DNA of 64,000 nucleotides from Mesorhizobium sp. L-2-11 (lineage in GTDB: Bacteria > Pseudomonadota > Alphaproteobacteria > Rhizobiales > Rhizobiaceae). The stretch is from the NCBI RefSeq assembly GCF_016756595.1, contig NZ_AP023257.1, forward strand, positions 2,186,001 through 2,250,000, in the 5' to 3' direction. A program made the translations under genes and the position numbers. Positions 46,509-55,326 of the stretch are shown piece after piece (within the stretch, counting starts at the first letter, position 1; each line of letters begins with the position of its first letter). The notes below the pieces were generated by a model. The model worked only from the letters and a program-made list of their open reading frames with translations, made no database searches and was not told the DNA's origin.

Positions 46509-47939
46509 GATAGTGTTCTGAAGGTTCTGCAAAAAGCTCTGGAGAGAGAACAGCCCTTACTCTGAGGCGAGGGGCGGCCATGGCACGCTGGTGACGTTGC
46601 GATCACCGATTCCCGTGGAAGGGTAAGTGCCATGACCAAGCGAGAGGTTAGACTGAGCAGAGGCGAGTTGAAAGCGTTGCTGTTGTCGGATGAGGACGGC
46701 TTCCGCAGAGTTTTGCAGACTGTGGTGCAGGAGGCTTTGGAAGCCGAGATGACGGAGGCGATCGGGGCCGAGAAAGGCGAGCGGACGACGGAGCGGGTTG
46801 GTTACCGGTCCGGCTATTACGAACGCAAGCTTGTGACGCGGGTTGGCGTGCTGGAACTTCGGGTTCCGCAAGATCGGGCCGGCCGGTTCTCGACGGAGTT
46901 GTTTGAGCGTTACCAGCGCTCGGAGAAGGCACTGGTATCGGCGCTGGTCGAGATGTACGTGCAAGGCGTGTCGACGCGCAAGGTGAAGGCGATCACCGAG
47001 GATCTGTGCGGCCATTCCTTCTCGGCCTCGACGGTAAGCCAGGCGACGGCGCGGCTGGATGAGGCGCTGAAGGCGTTCTTTGAGCAGCGGCTTGCCGAAC
47101 CTTACCCGTACCTCATTCTGGACGCGCGCTACGAGCGGGCGCGCGAGGCCGGCGTGATCGCCAGCCAGGCCGTCTTGGTGGCGATCGGCGTCGACTGGGA
47201 AGGCCGGCGCCAGGTGCTCGGTGTCGAGCTGGCCAACCGTGAAAGCCATTCGAGCTGGCGCGCGTTCGTGGCAGGGCTCAAGCAGCGCGGGCTCGCCGGC
47301 GTCGAGTTTGTCGTCTCCGACGACCATCCGGGGCTCAGGGCAGCGATCCGCGAAGTCCTGCCCGAGGCAGTCTGGCAGCGCTGTTACGTGCACTTCCTCA
47401 GAAACGCGCTCGATTATGTGCCGCGCAAGGTCGATGACGACTGCCTGATGGAGCTCAGATGGTTCTATGACCGGCGCGACCTCGCCGAGGTCAAGCGCGA
47501 CCTGGCGCAGTGGATCGCCAAATGGCAGGCCAAATACCCGAAGCTGGTGGATTGGGTGGAGAACAACATCGAGGAGACGCTGAGCTTCTATCGGCTGCCG
47601 CTGCCGCATCACAAGCACATGAAGTCGACGAACATGCTGGAGCGGCTGAACCAGGAGATCAAGCGGCGCACCCTGGTCGTTCGCATCTTCCCCAACCCGC
47701 AGAGCTGTTTGCGGCTGGTTCGGGCATTGGCGGTGGAGATCCACGAGAACTGGCTCGAGGCGACCCGCTACCTCAACATGGATCATCTGCGCGAGCACAA
47801 GAAGGAGAACCTGAGGGCACTGGCCGCCTGACGCGGCCGCCATGTCCGCCGCTCCGCTAAACACGGGGGCTGCGCGGCGGACACGCCAACGTCACCGCTG
47901 AATGCCACGCCATTTTTGCAGAACTTGACGCACACAACT
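46509..47939 (+). mobile_element. IS256-family insertion sequence
   Basis: 1431 bp flanked by the 8-bp duplication cgcgaaag (46501-46508 and 47940-47947). Imperfect terminal inverted repeats share the inner GTTCTGCAAAAA. It carries one Mutator-type transposase on the opposite strand to the interrupted permease. The perfect duplication indicates direct insertion at this site with no later rearrangement. Confidence 0.93.
46632..47831 (+). CDS. IS256-family (Mutator) transposase
   Basis: 399 aa. The catalytic triad segments are YPYLILDARYERAREAG (Asp), FVVSDDHPGLRAAI (Asp) and NMLERLNQEIKRRT (Glu), with the conserved CYVHFLRNALDYVP between them. The start follows gaagggtaagtgcc, a weak ribosome site. 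It is full length, so probably active. Confidence 0.95.
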   Translation: MTKREVRLSRGELKALLLSDEDGFRRVLQTVVQEALEAEMTEAIGAEKGERTTERVGYRSGYYERKLVTRVGVLELRVPQDRAGRFSTELFERYQRSEKALVSALVEMYVQGVSTRKVKAITEDLCGHSFSASTVSQATARLDEALKAFFEQRLAEPYPYLILDARYERAREAGVIASQAVLVAIGVDWEGRRQVLGVELANRESHSSWRAFVAGLKQRGLAGVEFVVSDDHPGLRAAIREVLPEAVWQRCYVHFLRNALDYVPRKVDDDCLMELRWFYDRRDLAEVKRDLAQWIAKWQAKYPKLVDWVENNIEETLSFYRLPLPHHKHMKSTNMLERLNQEIKRRTLVVRIFPNPQSCLRLVRALAVEIHENWLEATRYLNMDHLREHKKENLRALAA

Positions 47940-48342
47940 CGCGAAAGATCATCAGCGTGCCAAGCGTGATGATCAGCGAGGGCGTACCGGTTCGGGTGAC
48001 AAGCAGCCCGTTAAGCGAACCTATTGCCGCGCCGACGGCTGCGGCCGCTACGGCCGCGGCGGCAGGGTCGACCCGGGCCGCGAGCCACAGATAGACCAGC
48101 GCGCCCATGCCGAAGGTCGAGCCGACGGAAATGTCGATCTCGCCGGTGCCGATAACCAGCGCAACGCCGAGCGTCATCAGGCCGAGCGTAGCGGTCACCT
48201 GGAGGATCGTGCCGAAATTGTAGATGTTCGCCCACCGCCCGTCGGACGTGGTCGAAAAGAATGCGACCAGTGCGACGGCGATCAACAGGATGCCGATCTC
48301 GGCATGCCGCCTCACCAGCGGTTTTATCGCGGCAAGGCTCAT
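47940..48342 (-). pseudogene. 5' part of sugar ABC permease, split by IS256
   Basis: This half encodes MSLAAIKPLVRRHAEIGILL, the first helices, GVALVIGTGEIDISVGSTFG (the RbsC-type signature) and SLIITLGTLMIF up to the insertion. Its start overlaps the ATPase stop by four bases. A truncated 160-aa product running into the IS could be made but would not form a permease. Confidence 0.92.
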
Positions 48343-49118
48343 GAGAGTGCTTCCCGCCTCTCGACGACGCGGCCGCCCTGACGGATGACCTCCTCGAGCT
48401 GTTCGGCCGTCATCTTGCTGGTCGAGGCATCCTCGATCTTCTCGCCGTTCTCCATGATGACGATGCGGTCGGCGAGCTTGTGCACCTGGAAGATGTCGTG
48501 AGTGATGTAAATCACGAGCAAGCCCTGCTTCTTGAGCTGCACGGCAAGTTCGTTGACGTGCTCGCGTTCGCGTACTGAAAGATGGTTGGTCGGCTCGTCC
48601 ATGATGACGACCCGATTCCTGAACTCGACCGCGCGGCCGATCTTGACCGACTGGCGTTCACCGCCCGACAGGCGTTCGACTTCATCGTCGGCGGAGACGT
48701 TGTCGCGGAGTCCGAACTGACGGATCACGCGTGTCGACTTGTCGCGCATCGTCGCGAAATCGAGAAATGGAATGCCGAGGATGCGCCGGACCGGCTCTCG
48801 GCCGAGGTAGAAGTTTCGCGCGATCGAGAGGTTGTCGCACAGGCCCACCGACTGCTGGATCGTCTCGATGCCTTGATCGATTGAGAGCTTGGGATGGAAC
48901 TTCTCGACGCGCTGTCCGTCGAAATAGACCTCGCCCGAAGTCGGGGTATGCATGCCGCACAGTACGCGGATCAGGGTCGTCTTTCCCGCGCCGTTGTCGC
49001 CGACCAATCCGACGAGTTCGCCTGCATGGAAATCGACCGATACGCTCTTGAGCGCATGGAAAGCGCCGAAGTAAAGGTCGAGATTCTTGACCTGGATGAG
49101 GGGATGACCGTTTGTCAT
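48339..49118 (-). CDS. Sugar ABC transporter ATPase, single-domain FrcA-like
   Basis: 259 aa from ATG 49118, with GGGAG ahead; a TTG at 49139 overlaps the previous stop. Walker A is GLVGDNGAGKTTLIRV, signature RLSGGERQSVKIG, Walker B RVVIMDEPTNHLS, and the H-loop YITHD. Ribose-type ATPases are usually double (about 500 aa); a single module of this length matches FrcA of the rhizobial fructose system. It powers uptake with the two permease genes on either side. Confidence 0.92.
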   Translation of the reverse strand: MTNGHPLIQVKNLDLYFGAFHALKSVSVDFHAGELVGLVGDNGAGKTTLIRVLCGMHTPTSGEVYFDGQRVEKFHPKLSIDQGIETIQQSVGLCDNLSIARNFYLGREPVRRILGIPFLDFATMRDKSTRVIRQFGLRDNVSADDEVERLSGGERQSVKIGRAVEFRNRVVIMDEPTNHLSVREREHVNELAVQLKKQGLLVIYITHDIFQVHKLADRIVIMENGEKIEDASTSKMTAEQLEEVIRQGGRVVERREALS

Positions 49119-49135
49119 GCGAGCCTGCTCCCGCG

Positions 49136-50098
49136 TCAAACGCTGTGCCCGAGGCGGCGGGCCAGGAGCTGGTTGAAGATGACCGCTACGATGAGCACGA
49201 CGCCGACGAAGGTGATGTACCAGGAGGACGGCGCCCCGAGCGCTATAAGTTCGTAACGGAAGCTCACGACGATGAAGGCGCCGAGCACGGCGCCCACGAG
49301 AGAACCACGTCCGCCGGTGAGCAGACAGCCGCCTATCACCGCAGCGGAAATGGCCTCCAGCTCCATCAGCTCGCCCAATGTGACGTGCGTCTGCGGTCGG
49401 TCACACAAGGTCAAGACGCCGGCAAATCCCGCGAGCAGCGCGCAGAGAACGAAGGCCGTAACCTTCACCCGATTGCTGCGAACCCCACGAGATTCCGCGC
49501 TTTCCTTGCTGCCGCCCGTCGCCAGCAATTGGTTGCCGAAAGGCGTGACCCAGAGCAGCAGATTGAGCGCGAGGCCGACAGCGATCAGCCAGAAGATGGC
49601 CGCCTCGATGCCGAAAAGCTCGCCTCCCAGCAGCCGGGTCACCGGATGATTGCGGGCATCCTCGGAGAAATTGTGCACCGAGCCGCCTGTCCAGACATAG
49701 ATGATGCCGCGGGCGGTAAAGAGACCGCCAAGCGTGACAATCATCGAGGGCAACTGTCCTTTCACCACCGCGATCGCCTGGACAAGTCCCGCGAGAGCGG
49801 CGATGACAAGTGCCGCCAGCAGCGACCCGGGCACGCCAAGCGTTGGCTCCAGCGTAATGAAGGCGACTCCGGTCAGGCCGTAGACCGAGCCGACCGACAG
49901 ATCAATCTCCTTGCACATGATCACCAGTGCTTGCCCCATCGCCACGAACCCGAGGATCGCGGTGAACTGAACGACGTTGGCGATGGTCTGCCTGGTCCAC
50001 CAGCCCGAGACGTCGATCATCGTGAACGCGGCAAGCATGATCACCACGCCGATGATGGCGCCGAGGCCCTGGGTGTGAGTAAGCTGTTTGACAGTCAT
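49136..50098 (-). CDS. Sugar ABC transporter permease, RbsC/FrcC type
   Basis: 320 aa from ATG 50098. About nine membrane helices; GQALVIMCKEIDLSVGSVYG is the family signature, repeated in weaker form at MELEAISAAVIGGCLLTGG. It is intact, unlike the second permease gene downstream. Two different permease subunits suggest a heterodimeric channel, so the IS in the partner probably disables uptake unless this one can homodimerise. Confidence 0.92.
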   Translation of the reverse strand: MTVKQLTHTQGLGAIIGVVIMLAAFTMIDVSGWWTRQTIANVVQFTAILGFVAMGQALVIMCKEIDLSVGSVYGLTGVAFITLEPTLGVPGSLLAALVIAALAGLVQAIAVVKGQLPSMIVTLGGLFTARGIIYVWTGGSVHNFSEDARNHPVTRLLGGELFGIEAAIFWLIAVGLALNLLLWVTPFGNQLLATGGSKESAESRGVRSNRVKVTAFVLCALLAGFAGVLTLCDRPQTHVTLGELMELEAISAAVIGGCLLTGGRGSLVGAVLGAFIVVSFRYELIALGAPSSWYITFVGVVLIVAVIFNQLLARRLGHSV

Positions 50099-50193
50099 TG
50101 CAGAGCGCCAGAATGGAGGCTCAAGCCTCGCTAAGGAGAGCGGGACAGCCGAGCTCCCTCGTTGCTCGACCGTCCCGCCTCGGGAGGAACGCC

Positions 50194-51222
50194 TCACCAG
50201 GTGTTCTGCTCGTCGTAGGCCTTGTCGCCGAACACGCCACGGACCAGCGTGGCCCAGTTGTCGGCGTTGTCCTTGTTGATGATGACCGGCCCGGTCAGGA
50301 TGTCCGACTGCGGCGCATAGCCGAACTCCTTGTTCCAGTAGAGCCATTCCATCGGCGCGTAGCCCTGCAGCCAGAAGCCCTGGCTGTTGGTCGCGAGAAG
50401 ATGGCCGGCGCGAACGCCCTCGATAGAAACCGGCCCTTCGTCGACGGTCAGCACTGTCACGCCCTTGCCATCGACGTCGGGGTCGAGACCCATGTCCTTG
50501 GCGACGCCCCAAGCCCAGGGCGATGACCAGCCGGCAACGGTGAAGACGTAGTTCGTGTCGGTGTTGGCCTGCAGGAACGACTGCAACGTATTGCGGGCAG
50601 TCGCGGGCTCGGCGCCGATGAAAAGCTCATCGACCTTGGCGCCCGCCTTTTCCATCGCGTCCCTCATCCCGGCACACCGGGCCTTGAGACCCTGGTGGGC
50701 GGAGTCGTGGCTGGCGCAAACGACACGCGTCGGCTTCGGGATTTCACCAGCCTCGACTTTGGCGAGCGCGTATTCGCCGAGCTTCTTGCCCGTCAGATAT
50801 TCGTCGCCGCCGACATAGGTCAGGTAGGGAATGCGCTCGCCGTCGGGACGCGCATCCGGAATGTTGAAGGCAACCACCGGAATACCGGCGTCGATCGCCT
50901 TGCGCAGCGGACCCTCGAAAGCATCGGAACTCACGATCGGAACGGCGATGCCGTCAGGACCGGTCGAGATTGCTTGCTCGAGAAGACGGACATGCTCCTG
51001 GACCGAGTAGTTGTTGGTCGAGATGTACTCGGTCTTGACGTTCGGATACTTCTTCTCGAACTCCTCCATCGACTTCGTCAGCCAGCCCATGTTCGGGTCG
51101 TTGGATCCGATATGGGAAACCATCACGAAGCGGTACTGCTTCTGGTCCTGGGCGACCGCCACGCTGCTGAGCGCCGTGGCAGCCAAAAGGGTGGTGGCAA
51201 GCACCTTACACGTAAGCTTCAT
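50194..51222 (-). CDS. Periplasmic sugar-binding protein, RbsB type
   Basis: 342 aa from ATG 51222, with GGAGGAG ahead. The signal peptide MKLTCKVLATTLLAATALSS is cleaved near AVA. The type I periplasmic binding fold shows FVMVSHIGSNDPNMGWLTKS, GPDGIAVPIVSSDAFEG and VVAFNIPDARPDGERIPYLT. It is the first gene of the transporter operon, as expected for the most abundant subunit. The ligand is unknown. Confidence 0.92.
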   Translation of the reverse strand: MKLTCKVLATTLLAATALSSVAVAQDQKQYRFVMVSHIGSNDPNMGWLTKSMEEFEKKYPNVKTEYISTNNYSVQEHVRLLEQAISTGPDGIAVPIVSSDAFEGPLRKAIDAGIPVVAFNIPDARPDGERIPYLTYVGGDEYLTGKKLGEYALAKVEAGEIPKPTRVVCASHDSAHQGLKARCAGMRDAMEKAGAKVDELFIGAEPATARNTLQSFLQANTDTNYVFTVAGWSSPWAWGVAKDMGLDPDVDGKGVTVLTVDEGPVSIEGVRAGHLLATNSQGFWLQGYAPMEWLYWNKEFGYAPQSDILTGPVIINKDNADNWATLVRGVFGDKAYDEQNTW

Positions 51223-51431
51223 TGGATTCTCCTCCGCAAGCTCCTCCAGGAGCAACGCTATTATTTGGATTGAAATCGCATCACTCAAGGACATCAATGA
51301 TGCATTTGTGATGTAATATACCTCATTAATCGCGAGGCGACGTGGAGGAACGCAAACGCCTTGTATGATAAGCCTTTACAGGCGCGGTGGCGCTAGCGGA
51401 TGATGTCGTAGACATCACGATCGGAGGCGAA

Positions 51432-52457
51432 ATGACGATTCGAAGGGCGTCGGGAACTTGGAAGGGGCCAACCGTACGCGAAATCGCGGAGCTCGCGACT
51501 GTGGGACCTGCCACGGTCGATCGCGTCCTCAACAACCGCCACGGCGTTCGGGAAAAGACGCGGCAGCGCGTGCTTGGCGCGCTCGACAAGCTGTCGCAGG
51601 AACGGTCGGAAATCGAGTCGCCGCTGTCGGTGCGCCTGTTTTGCGAGTCCGGCGAGACCTTCAATGCCGCGATGGCCGCGGCGGCGGCCGAGGTCAACCG
51701 GTCGGTTCCCGGCGCCTCGATCGAGGCGCACTACGTGACGACGAGCCAGCTTGAGCCAGGCGTATTCGGCCGCCGGATCGAACACGACGGAAGCGAAGCC
51801 GACGGCGTCGTCGTCGTGGCGCGGGAGCATCCAGCGATCAATCGGGCCATACGCAAACTGCGCTCGGTCGGGATGCCCGTCGTGTGCCTCACGACGGACC
51901 TGCCGAGCTCTCGGCGGAGCACCTATGTCGGCAACGATCAGTATGCGGCCGGCAGCGTCGCGGCCCTGCTGATCGGGAACGGTTTGCCGAAGGAGCGAAA
52001 CAACATCCTGATCGTGATGAGCGTGCCGTTTCGGTGCCAGCAGGAGCGGGAGATGGGTTTCCGCAGGGTTCTGCGCTCGGATTTCCCCTACCTGAAGATC
52101 GAGGAAAGGGTAATTTCGTGCGACAGGCCGGAGACCACGTGCGAGCAGCTCATCCGCTTCTTTGAGACCAACGATCATCCCGCCGCCATCTACAACGTCG
52201 CGGGCGCGAACCGCGGCGTGGCCAAGGCGCTTGAAACCGTCGGAAAAGCCGGCAAGACGGTCTTTGTGGGGCACGAACTGACGAACAACTCCCGCGCGCT
52301 GTTGGAGTCGGGCGTAATGGACTACGTCATCTCGCACGACTTCGCCGGTGAGCTAACGGCGGCCGTCAGGTGGATACGCGACAACCTCAACGGAGCGACG
52401 GCCGAACCGCCTCACTCCCAGATTCTGGTCCACACGCGTTATAATTGCGGGCTCTGA
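51432..52457 (+). CDS. LacI-family regulator of the sugar operon
   Basis: 341 aa from ATG 51432, with CGGAGG ahead. The HTH is PTVREIAELATVGPATVDRV then LNNRHGVREKTRQRVLGAL, followed by a type I periplasmic-like sugar-binding domain (STYVGNDQYAAGSVAALLIG, GKTVFVGHELTNNSRALLES). It is divergent from the binding-protein gene and most likely represses that operon until its sugar is present. The 209-bp gap between them is AT-rich with gatgcat-type half-sites, but no single operator is certain. Confidence 0.9.
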   Translation: MTIRRASGTWKGPTVREIAELATVGPATVDRVLNNRHGVREKTRQRVLGALDKLSQERSEIESPLSVRLFCESGETFNAAMAAAAAEVNRSVPGASIEAHYVTTSQLEPGVFGRRIEHDGSEADGVVVVAREHPAINRAIRKLRSVGMPVVCLTTDLPSSRRSTYVGNDQYAAGSVAALLIGNGLPKERNNILIVMSVPFRCQQEREMGFRRVLRSDFPYLKIEERVISCDRPETTCEQLIRFFETNDHPAAIYNVAGANRGVAKALETVGKAGKTVFVGHELTNNSRALLESGVMDYVISHDFAGELTAAVRWIRDNLNGATAEPPHSQILVHTRYNCGL

Positions 52458-52585
52458 GCGGCCAAAATCAAAGCTAGTCACTGCGCAGGTGTCCCCCTGT
52501 GGGTAGATCACGACGATGCGCACACCGACCTGAATGCCGGCTGTTGAAGATCCGAGGCCTGAAGCTGCCAGTCCGCTCGCGGCCG

Positions 52586-52768
52586 CAAACACGACATCTA
52601 ATGATCGGTTTGGCGAGGACGGCTCGGTGGGCGAAGGCGGCATAGACAGCTAATGTCGCCCGACGACGGTTGCGGAACCATACGGAACGATACGGGAAGG
52701 ATGTCTGATCTGTGCCCACGAAAAGGGAAATAAGATCAAGGCTTTGAGTACGTCCTCCGGGTCCACCA
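52586..52768. repeat. 183-bp right-end repeat of island A
   Basis: It matches 61465-61647 at all but a few positions (about 98% by eye) and ends in CCTCCGGGTCCACCA, a one-mismatch copy of the tRNA att core. Inside are consecutive decamers ggaaccatac, ggaacgatac and gggaaggatg (52674-52703), which look like arm-type protein-binding sites. Weak similarity extends 25 bases upstream. No gene occupies 52458-53200. Confidence 0.88.
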
Positions 52769-52948
52769 AAACAGTAAACATCAATCACTTACATCTGCTT
52801 CTTTTCAAGCAGATGTAGCAATCTCCGCCAACGTGGTAGCCTTCCAATAAAACTGGTTGGGCTCTTTCCGTCAATTTCTCCTTCTCGCAGAAAGCTCTGG
52901 ACGCACACCTAACCTAACGATGCTAACCTCGAAAGACCTCCCTACAGT

Positions 52949-52989
52949 GCATGCGGTAATCGGCGGCAACGACGTGCGAATAAGCGGGT
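52949..52989. repeat. Left-end conserved block of island B
   Basis: It corresponds to 43375-43415 of island A, 181 bases past the att core. The surrounding 52850-53095 also resembles 43285-43535, including ctctcaattcgta and a ggccgctttg...gaaagcgg inverted pair. It has no open frame and may be a recombination site or a decayed shared gene. Confidence 0.72.
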
Positions 52990-53200
52990 TTGACTCGTAC
53001 CAAGCTCTCAATTCGTAATGTGCGAACGGCCGCTTTGAGCCTCATCTCCGTCATTCACACACTCCGAGCCCCCACTGAAAGCGGACATGTTTGTCGCACC
53101 GATCTCATTGTCGGACAGAAAGTTCCAGAGCCCTACCGGTGCACCGGGTGATGATGAGAACTACGTTTGCGCCATAGCCCTCTTTTAAGGGGCTCCACCC

Positions 53201-54490
53201 CTAAGTGGCTCCGCCCCGTTTATGGGCAGTCGCCTGGGGAATCTCCAAGGTGACCGCCAGGCCACCACGGGCGGCTGTCGAAGCTGTGACCCGGCCACCA
53301 TGCTGTTCGATTGCTTGCCTTGTGATGGCCAGACCAAGTCCGAAGCCGTTTAGCGCAGCCGCATCGGTTCCGCGCGAAAACGGCTGGAAGATTCTCTCGA
53401 GTTCGGACACCGGCACGCCCGGCCCTTCATCCGTGACCGTCACACGAAGCGTCCCGTCGACAATTTGGGAGCAAATCGAAACGCGGGAGTTGTCGGGGGA
53501 ATATTTCAAGGCATTGCGAATGACGTTCTCGAAGGCGCGATAGATCAACTCCCCATCGACCTCCGCGACGAACGCGGCGGCGCGGTCGTGGGAAACGGCA
53601 ATCCCACGCGCCTGAGCCTCGAAAGTTGCGTCCTCGACGATCTCGTTAAGCAAATCCATCAGATCGAGTGTCTGTACGGCGCGATCGCCCGAGCCGGCGG
53701 TCAATCGAGCAAGCGTGAGGATCTCACCAACCAGTCCGTCGATTCGCTCGATTTCGCGATCCATGCGATCCATCATGGCCTCAAGCTTCGACGGATTCTG
53801 CCGAAGCACACCGGTTGCCGCCTGAAGCCGGGACAGCGGCGAGCGCAGCTCATGGGACACATCGTGGAACAGTCGCTGCTGGACCTCCTGGAGCTCCTGC
53901 AGGCGCGCGGCGCTGGCATCGAAGTCATGGGCCAGCGCCATCACCTCGTCCTTCCGGCCATCCATTTTGTCGCCGATGCGGACATCGAACCGGCCATGGG
54001 CAAGAGCGCTCAGACCGTGACGGAGATAGGCGACGGGGCGAATGAGATAACGGGCGAGCCAGAAGGCGGACACCGCGCTTGCGATGAGGGCGGATAGCCA
54101 TGGCACCAGCTTTGGCCAAGTCCCCGCGACGATACCGGGTTCAGGGGTGGTCGATGTTACGCGGATGCATCTGCCGTCGGCAACGACGTCACGCATCGTC
54201 TCGGTATCGATATCGCCGCAAACGCTAGCCGGACCGATTTCGGATATAGACAGTTCGACAAGCTGAGGCGCCGCCCTTGCAGCCCGCGCGAACGATTTGG
54301 CAGCCTCCTCTCCTTCTTGTGCCAACAACCGTTCTGCCACATCAAGGGCGAAAACCCGCTGCTGGCGTGCGATGTCCTGGGAGAGCGGGCCGACATCGAG
54401 CAAGGCGCTTATTGCGAACAAACCTGCGATTGAGGCTGCCATCATCAACCAGGTGATGGTGAAGAACTTCCAGAACAGGCCACGCATCAT
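53201..54490 (-). CDS. Sensor histidine kinase, CpxA-like
   Basis: 429 aa. Two membrane helices (about 10-30 and 130-150) flank a periplasmic sensor of about 100 aa with two Cys (VCGDIDT, GRCIRV). A HAMP segment follows, then the H-box RLFHDVSHELRSPLSRLQAA, N-box FENVIRNALKYSPDNS, and G-boxes VTDEGPGVP and GFGLGLAITRQAIEQHGG. It autophosphorylates in response to an envelope signal. It overlaps the regulator gene by an ATGATGA-type junction, so the two are cotranslated. Confidence 0.94.
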   Translation of the reverse strand: MMRGLFWKFFTITWLMMAASIAGLFAISALLDVGPLSQDIARQQRVFALDVAERLLAQEGEEAAKSFARAARAAPQLVELSISEIGPASVCGDIDTETMRDVVADGRCIRVTSTTPEPGIVAGTWPKLVPWLSALIASAVSAFWLARYLIRPVAYLRHGLSALAHGRFDVRIGDKMDGRKDEVMALAHDFDASAARLQELQEVQQRLFHDVSHELRSPLSRLQAATGVLRQNPSKLEAMMDRMDREIERIDGLVGEILTLARLTAGSGDRAVQTLDLMDLLNEIVEDATFEAQARGIAVSHDRAAAFVAEVDGELIYRAFENVIRNALKYSPDNSRVSICSQIVDGTLRVTVTDEGPGVPVSELERIFQPFSRGTDAAALNGFGLGLAITRQAIEQHGGRVTASTAARGGLAVTLEIPQATAHKRGGAT

Positions 54491-55176
54491 GGGTCCTGCA
54501 GGAACTGATAGCCCTGTCCCCGCACGGACTGTATCCAGGATTGGCCATCCTCCCTGCTGCCGAGCTTCTGTCTGACGCTGCTCAAATGAACGTCGATCCG
54601 CCGGTCAAAAGGCGTCAGTGGCCGTCCGAAGGCATGCTTCGATATCTCCTGCTTGGAGACGAGCTGGCCGGCATTGCGGGCAAGCACCTCGAGCAGGCTG
54701 AACTCGGTGCCTGTCAGCTCCAGATGCTCGCCGCCCCATTCCGCGGTCCGGTTTCCCGGTTGCATGACGAGCTCGCCCACCCGTATGACATCCTGCGAGA
54801 TGCCGCCACCAGAGGAGCCGACACGGCGCAATATGGCCTTCAGCCGTGCCGCGAGCTCGCCGGGCGAGCACGGCTTGGGCACATAATCGTCGGCGCCGAG
54901 ATTAAGCCCGGCGATCCGGTCCGCATCATCGCCCTTGGCCGTCAGCATCAGGACGGGCACCTGACTCAGCCGCCTGATCCGCTGGAGGACGTCGATGCCG
55001 TTCATGTGCGGCATCATGATGTCGAGGACGATGATGTCGACGGCGCTCGACGCAGCCTGGGCGATCGCGGCGCGCCCGTCCTGCGCTGTCGCGACCTCGA
55101 AACCCTCTTCGGAGAGATATTCCTTCAGGAGCGTCGTGAGATCGACGTCGTCGTCGATGAGGAGAACCTTTGCCAT
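54487..55176 (-). CDS. OmpR-family response regulator, CpxR-like
   Basis: 229 aa from ATG 55176. Receiver: acidic pocket LLIDDDVDL, phospho-Asp in IIVLDIMMPHMNG, Thr in LMLTAKGD, and Lys in DDYVPKPCSP. The C-terminal winged helix is ELTGTEFSLLEVLARNAGQL, FDRRIDVHLSSVRQKLG and IQSVRGQGYQFL. It is divergent from the efflux operon, with OmpR-type half-sites in the 150-bp gap, so it most likely activates the pump. Confidence 0.95.
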   Translation of the reverse strand: MAKVLLIDDDVDLTTLLKEYLSEEGFEVATAQDGRAAIAQAASSAVDIIVLDIMMPHMNGIDVLQRIRRLSQVPVLMLTAKGDDADRIAGLNLGADDYVPKPCSPGELAARLKAILRRVGSSGGGISQDVIRVGELVMQPGNRTAEWGGEHLELTGTEFSLLEVLARNAGQLVSKQEISKHAFGRPLTPFDRRIDVHLSSVRQKLGSREDGQSWIQSVRGQGYQFLQDP

Positions 55177-55249
55177 CCTGGAAGCCTGTCGTTCATTCAG
55201 GACACAGCCATACAAGACAAATGCCTGTCGGACAGTCGATTTTACCTAT

Positions 55250-55277
55250 CTTAACACTGGCTTGACCCTACTTAACA
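55250..55277. promoter_or_regulatory. Triple direct repeat, candidate response-regulator site
   Basis: cttaaca (55250-55256), cttgacc (55261-55267) and cttaaca (55271-55277) are spaced 11 and 10 bases, one helical turn each, as OmpR/CpxR dimers require. It lies 50 bases before the nodT-like start and about 75 from the regulator start. Confidence 0.6.
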
Positions 55278-55326
55278 TTCCGCCTGCTACGGACGTCAGA
55301 AAATCGTCGGCTGTCCGGGCAGGTCA

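Larger units (their letters stand above)
43194..52768. mobile_element. Island A: sugar-transport island at the tRNA
   Basis: 9.6 kb between the tRNA 3' end and a near-copy of the att core at 52754-52768. It holds an ABC sugar transporter, catabolic genes, a LacI-type regulator and an IS256 insertion. Its first 400 bases (43194-43598) have no gene but contain a block (43375-43415) shared with the matching position in island B. No integrase, excisionase or transfer gene is visible, so any mobility would need functions in trans. Confidence 0.7.

Noticed and set aside
52470..52800. Short minus-strand frames (about 100 aa) across both 183-bp repeats as a duplicated gene
   Set aside because: They run through the att core, have no start signal and their ends differ; conservation is better explained by DNA sites.
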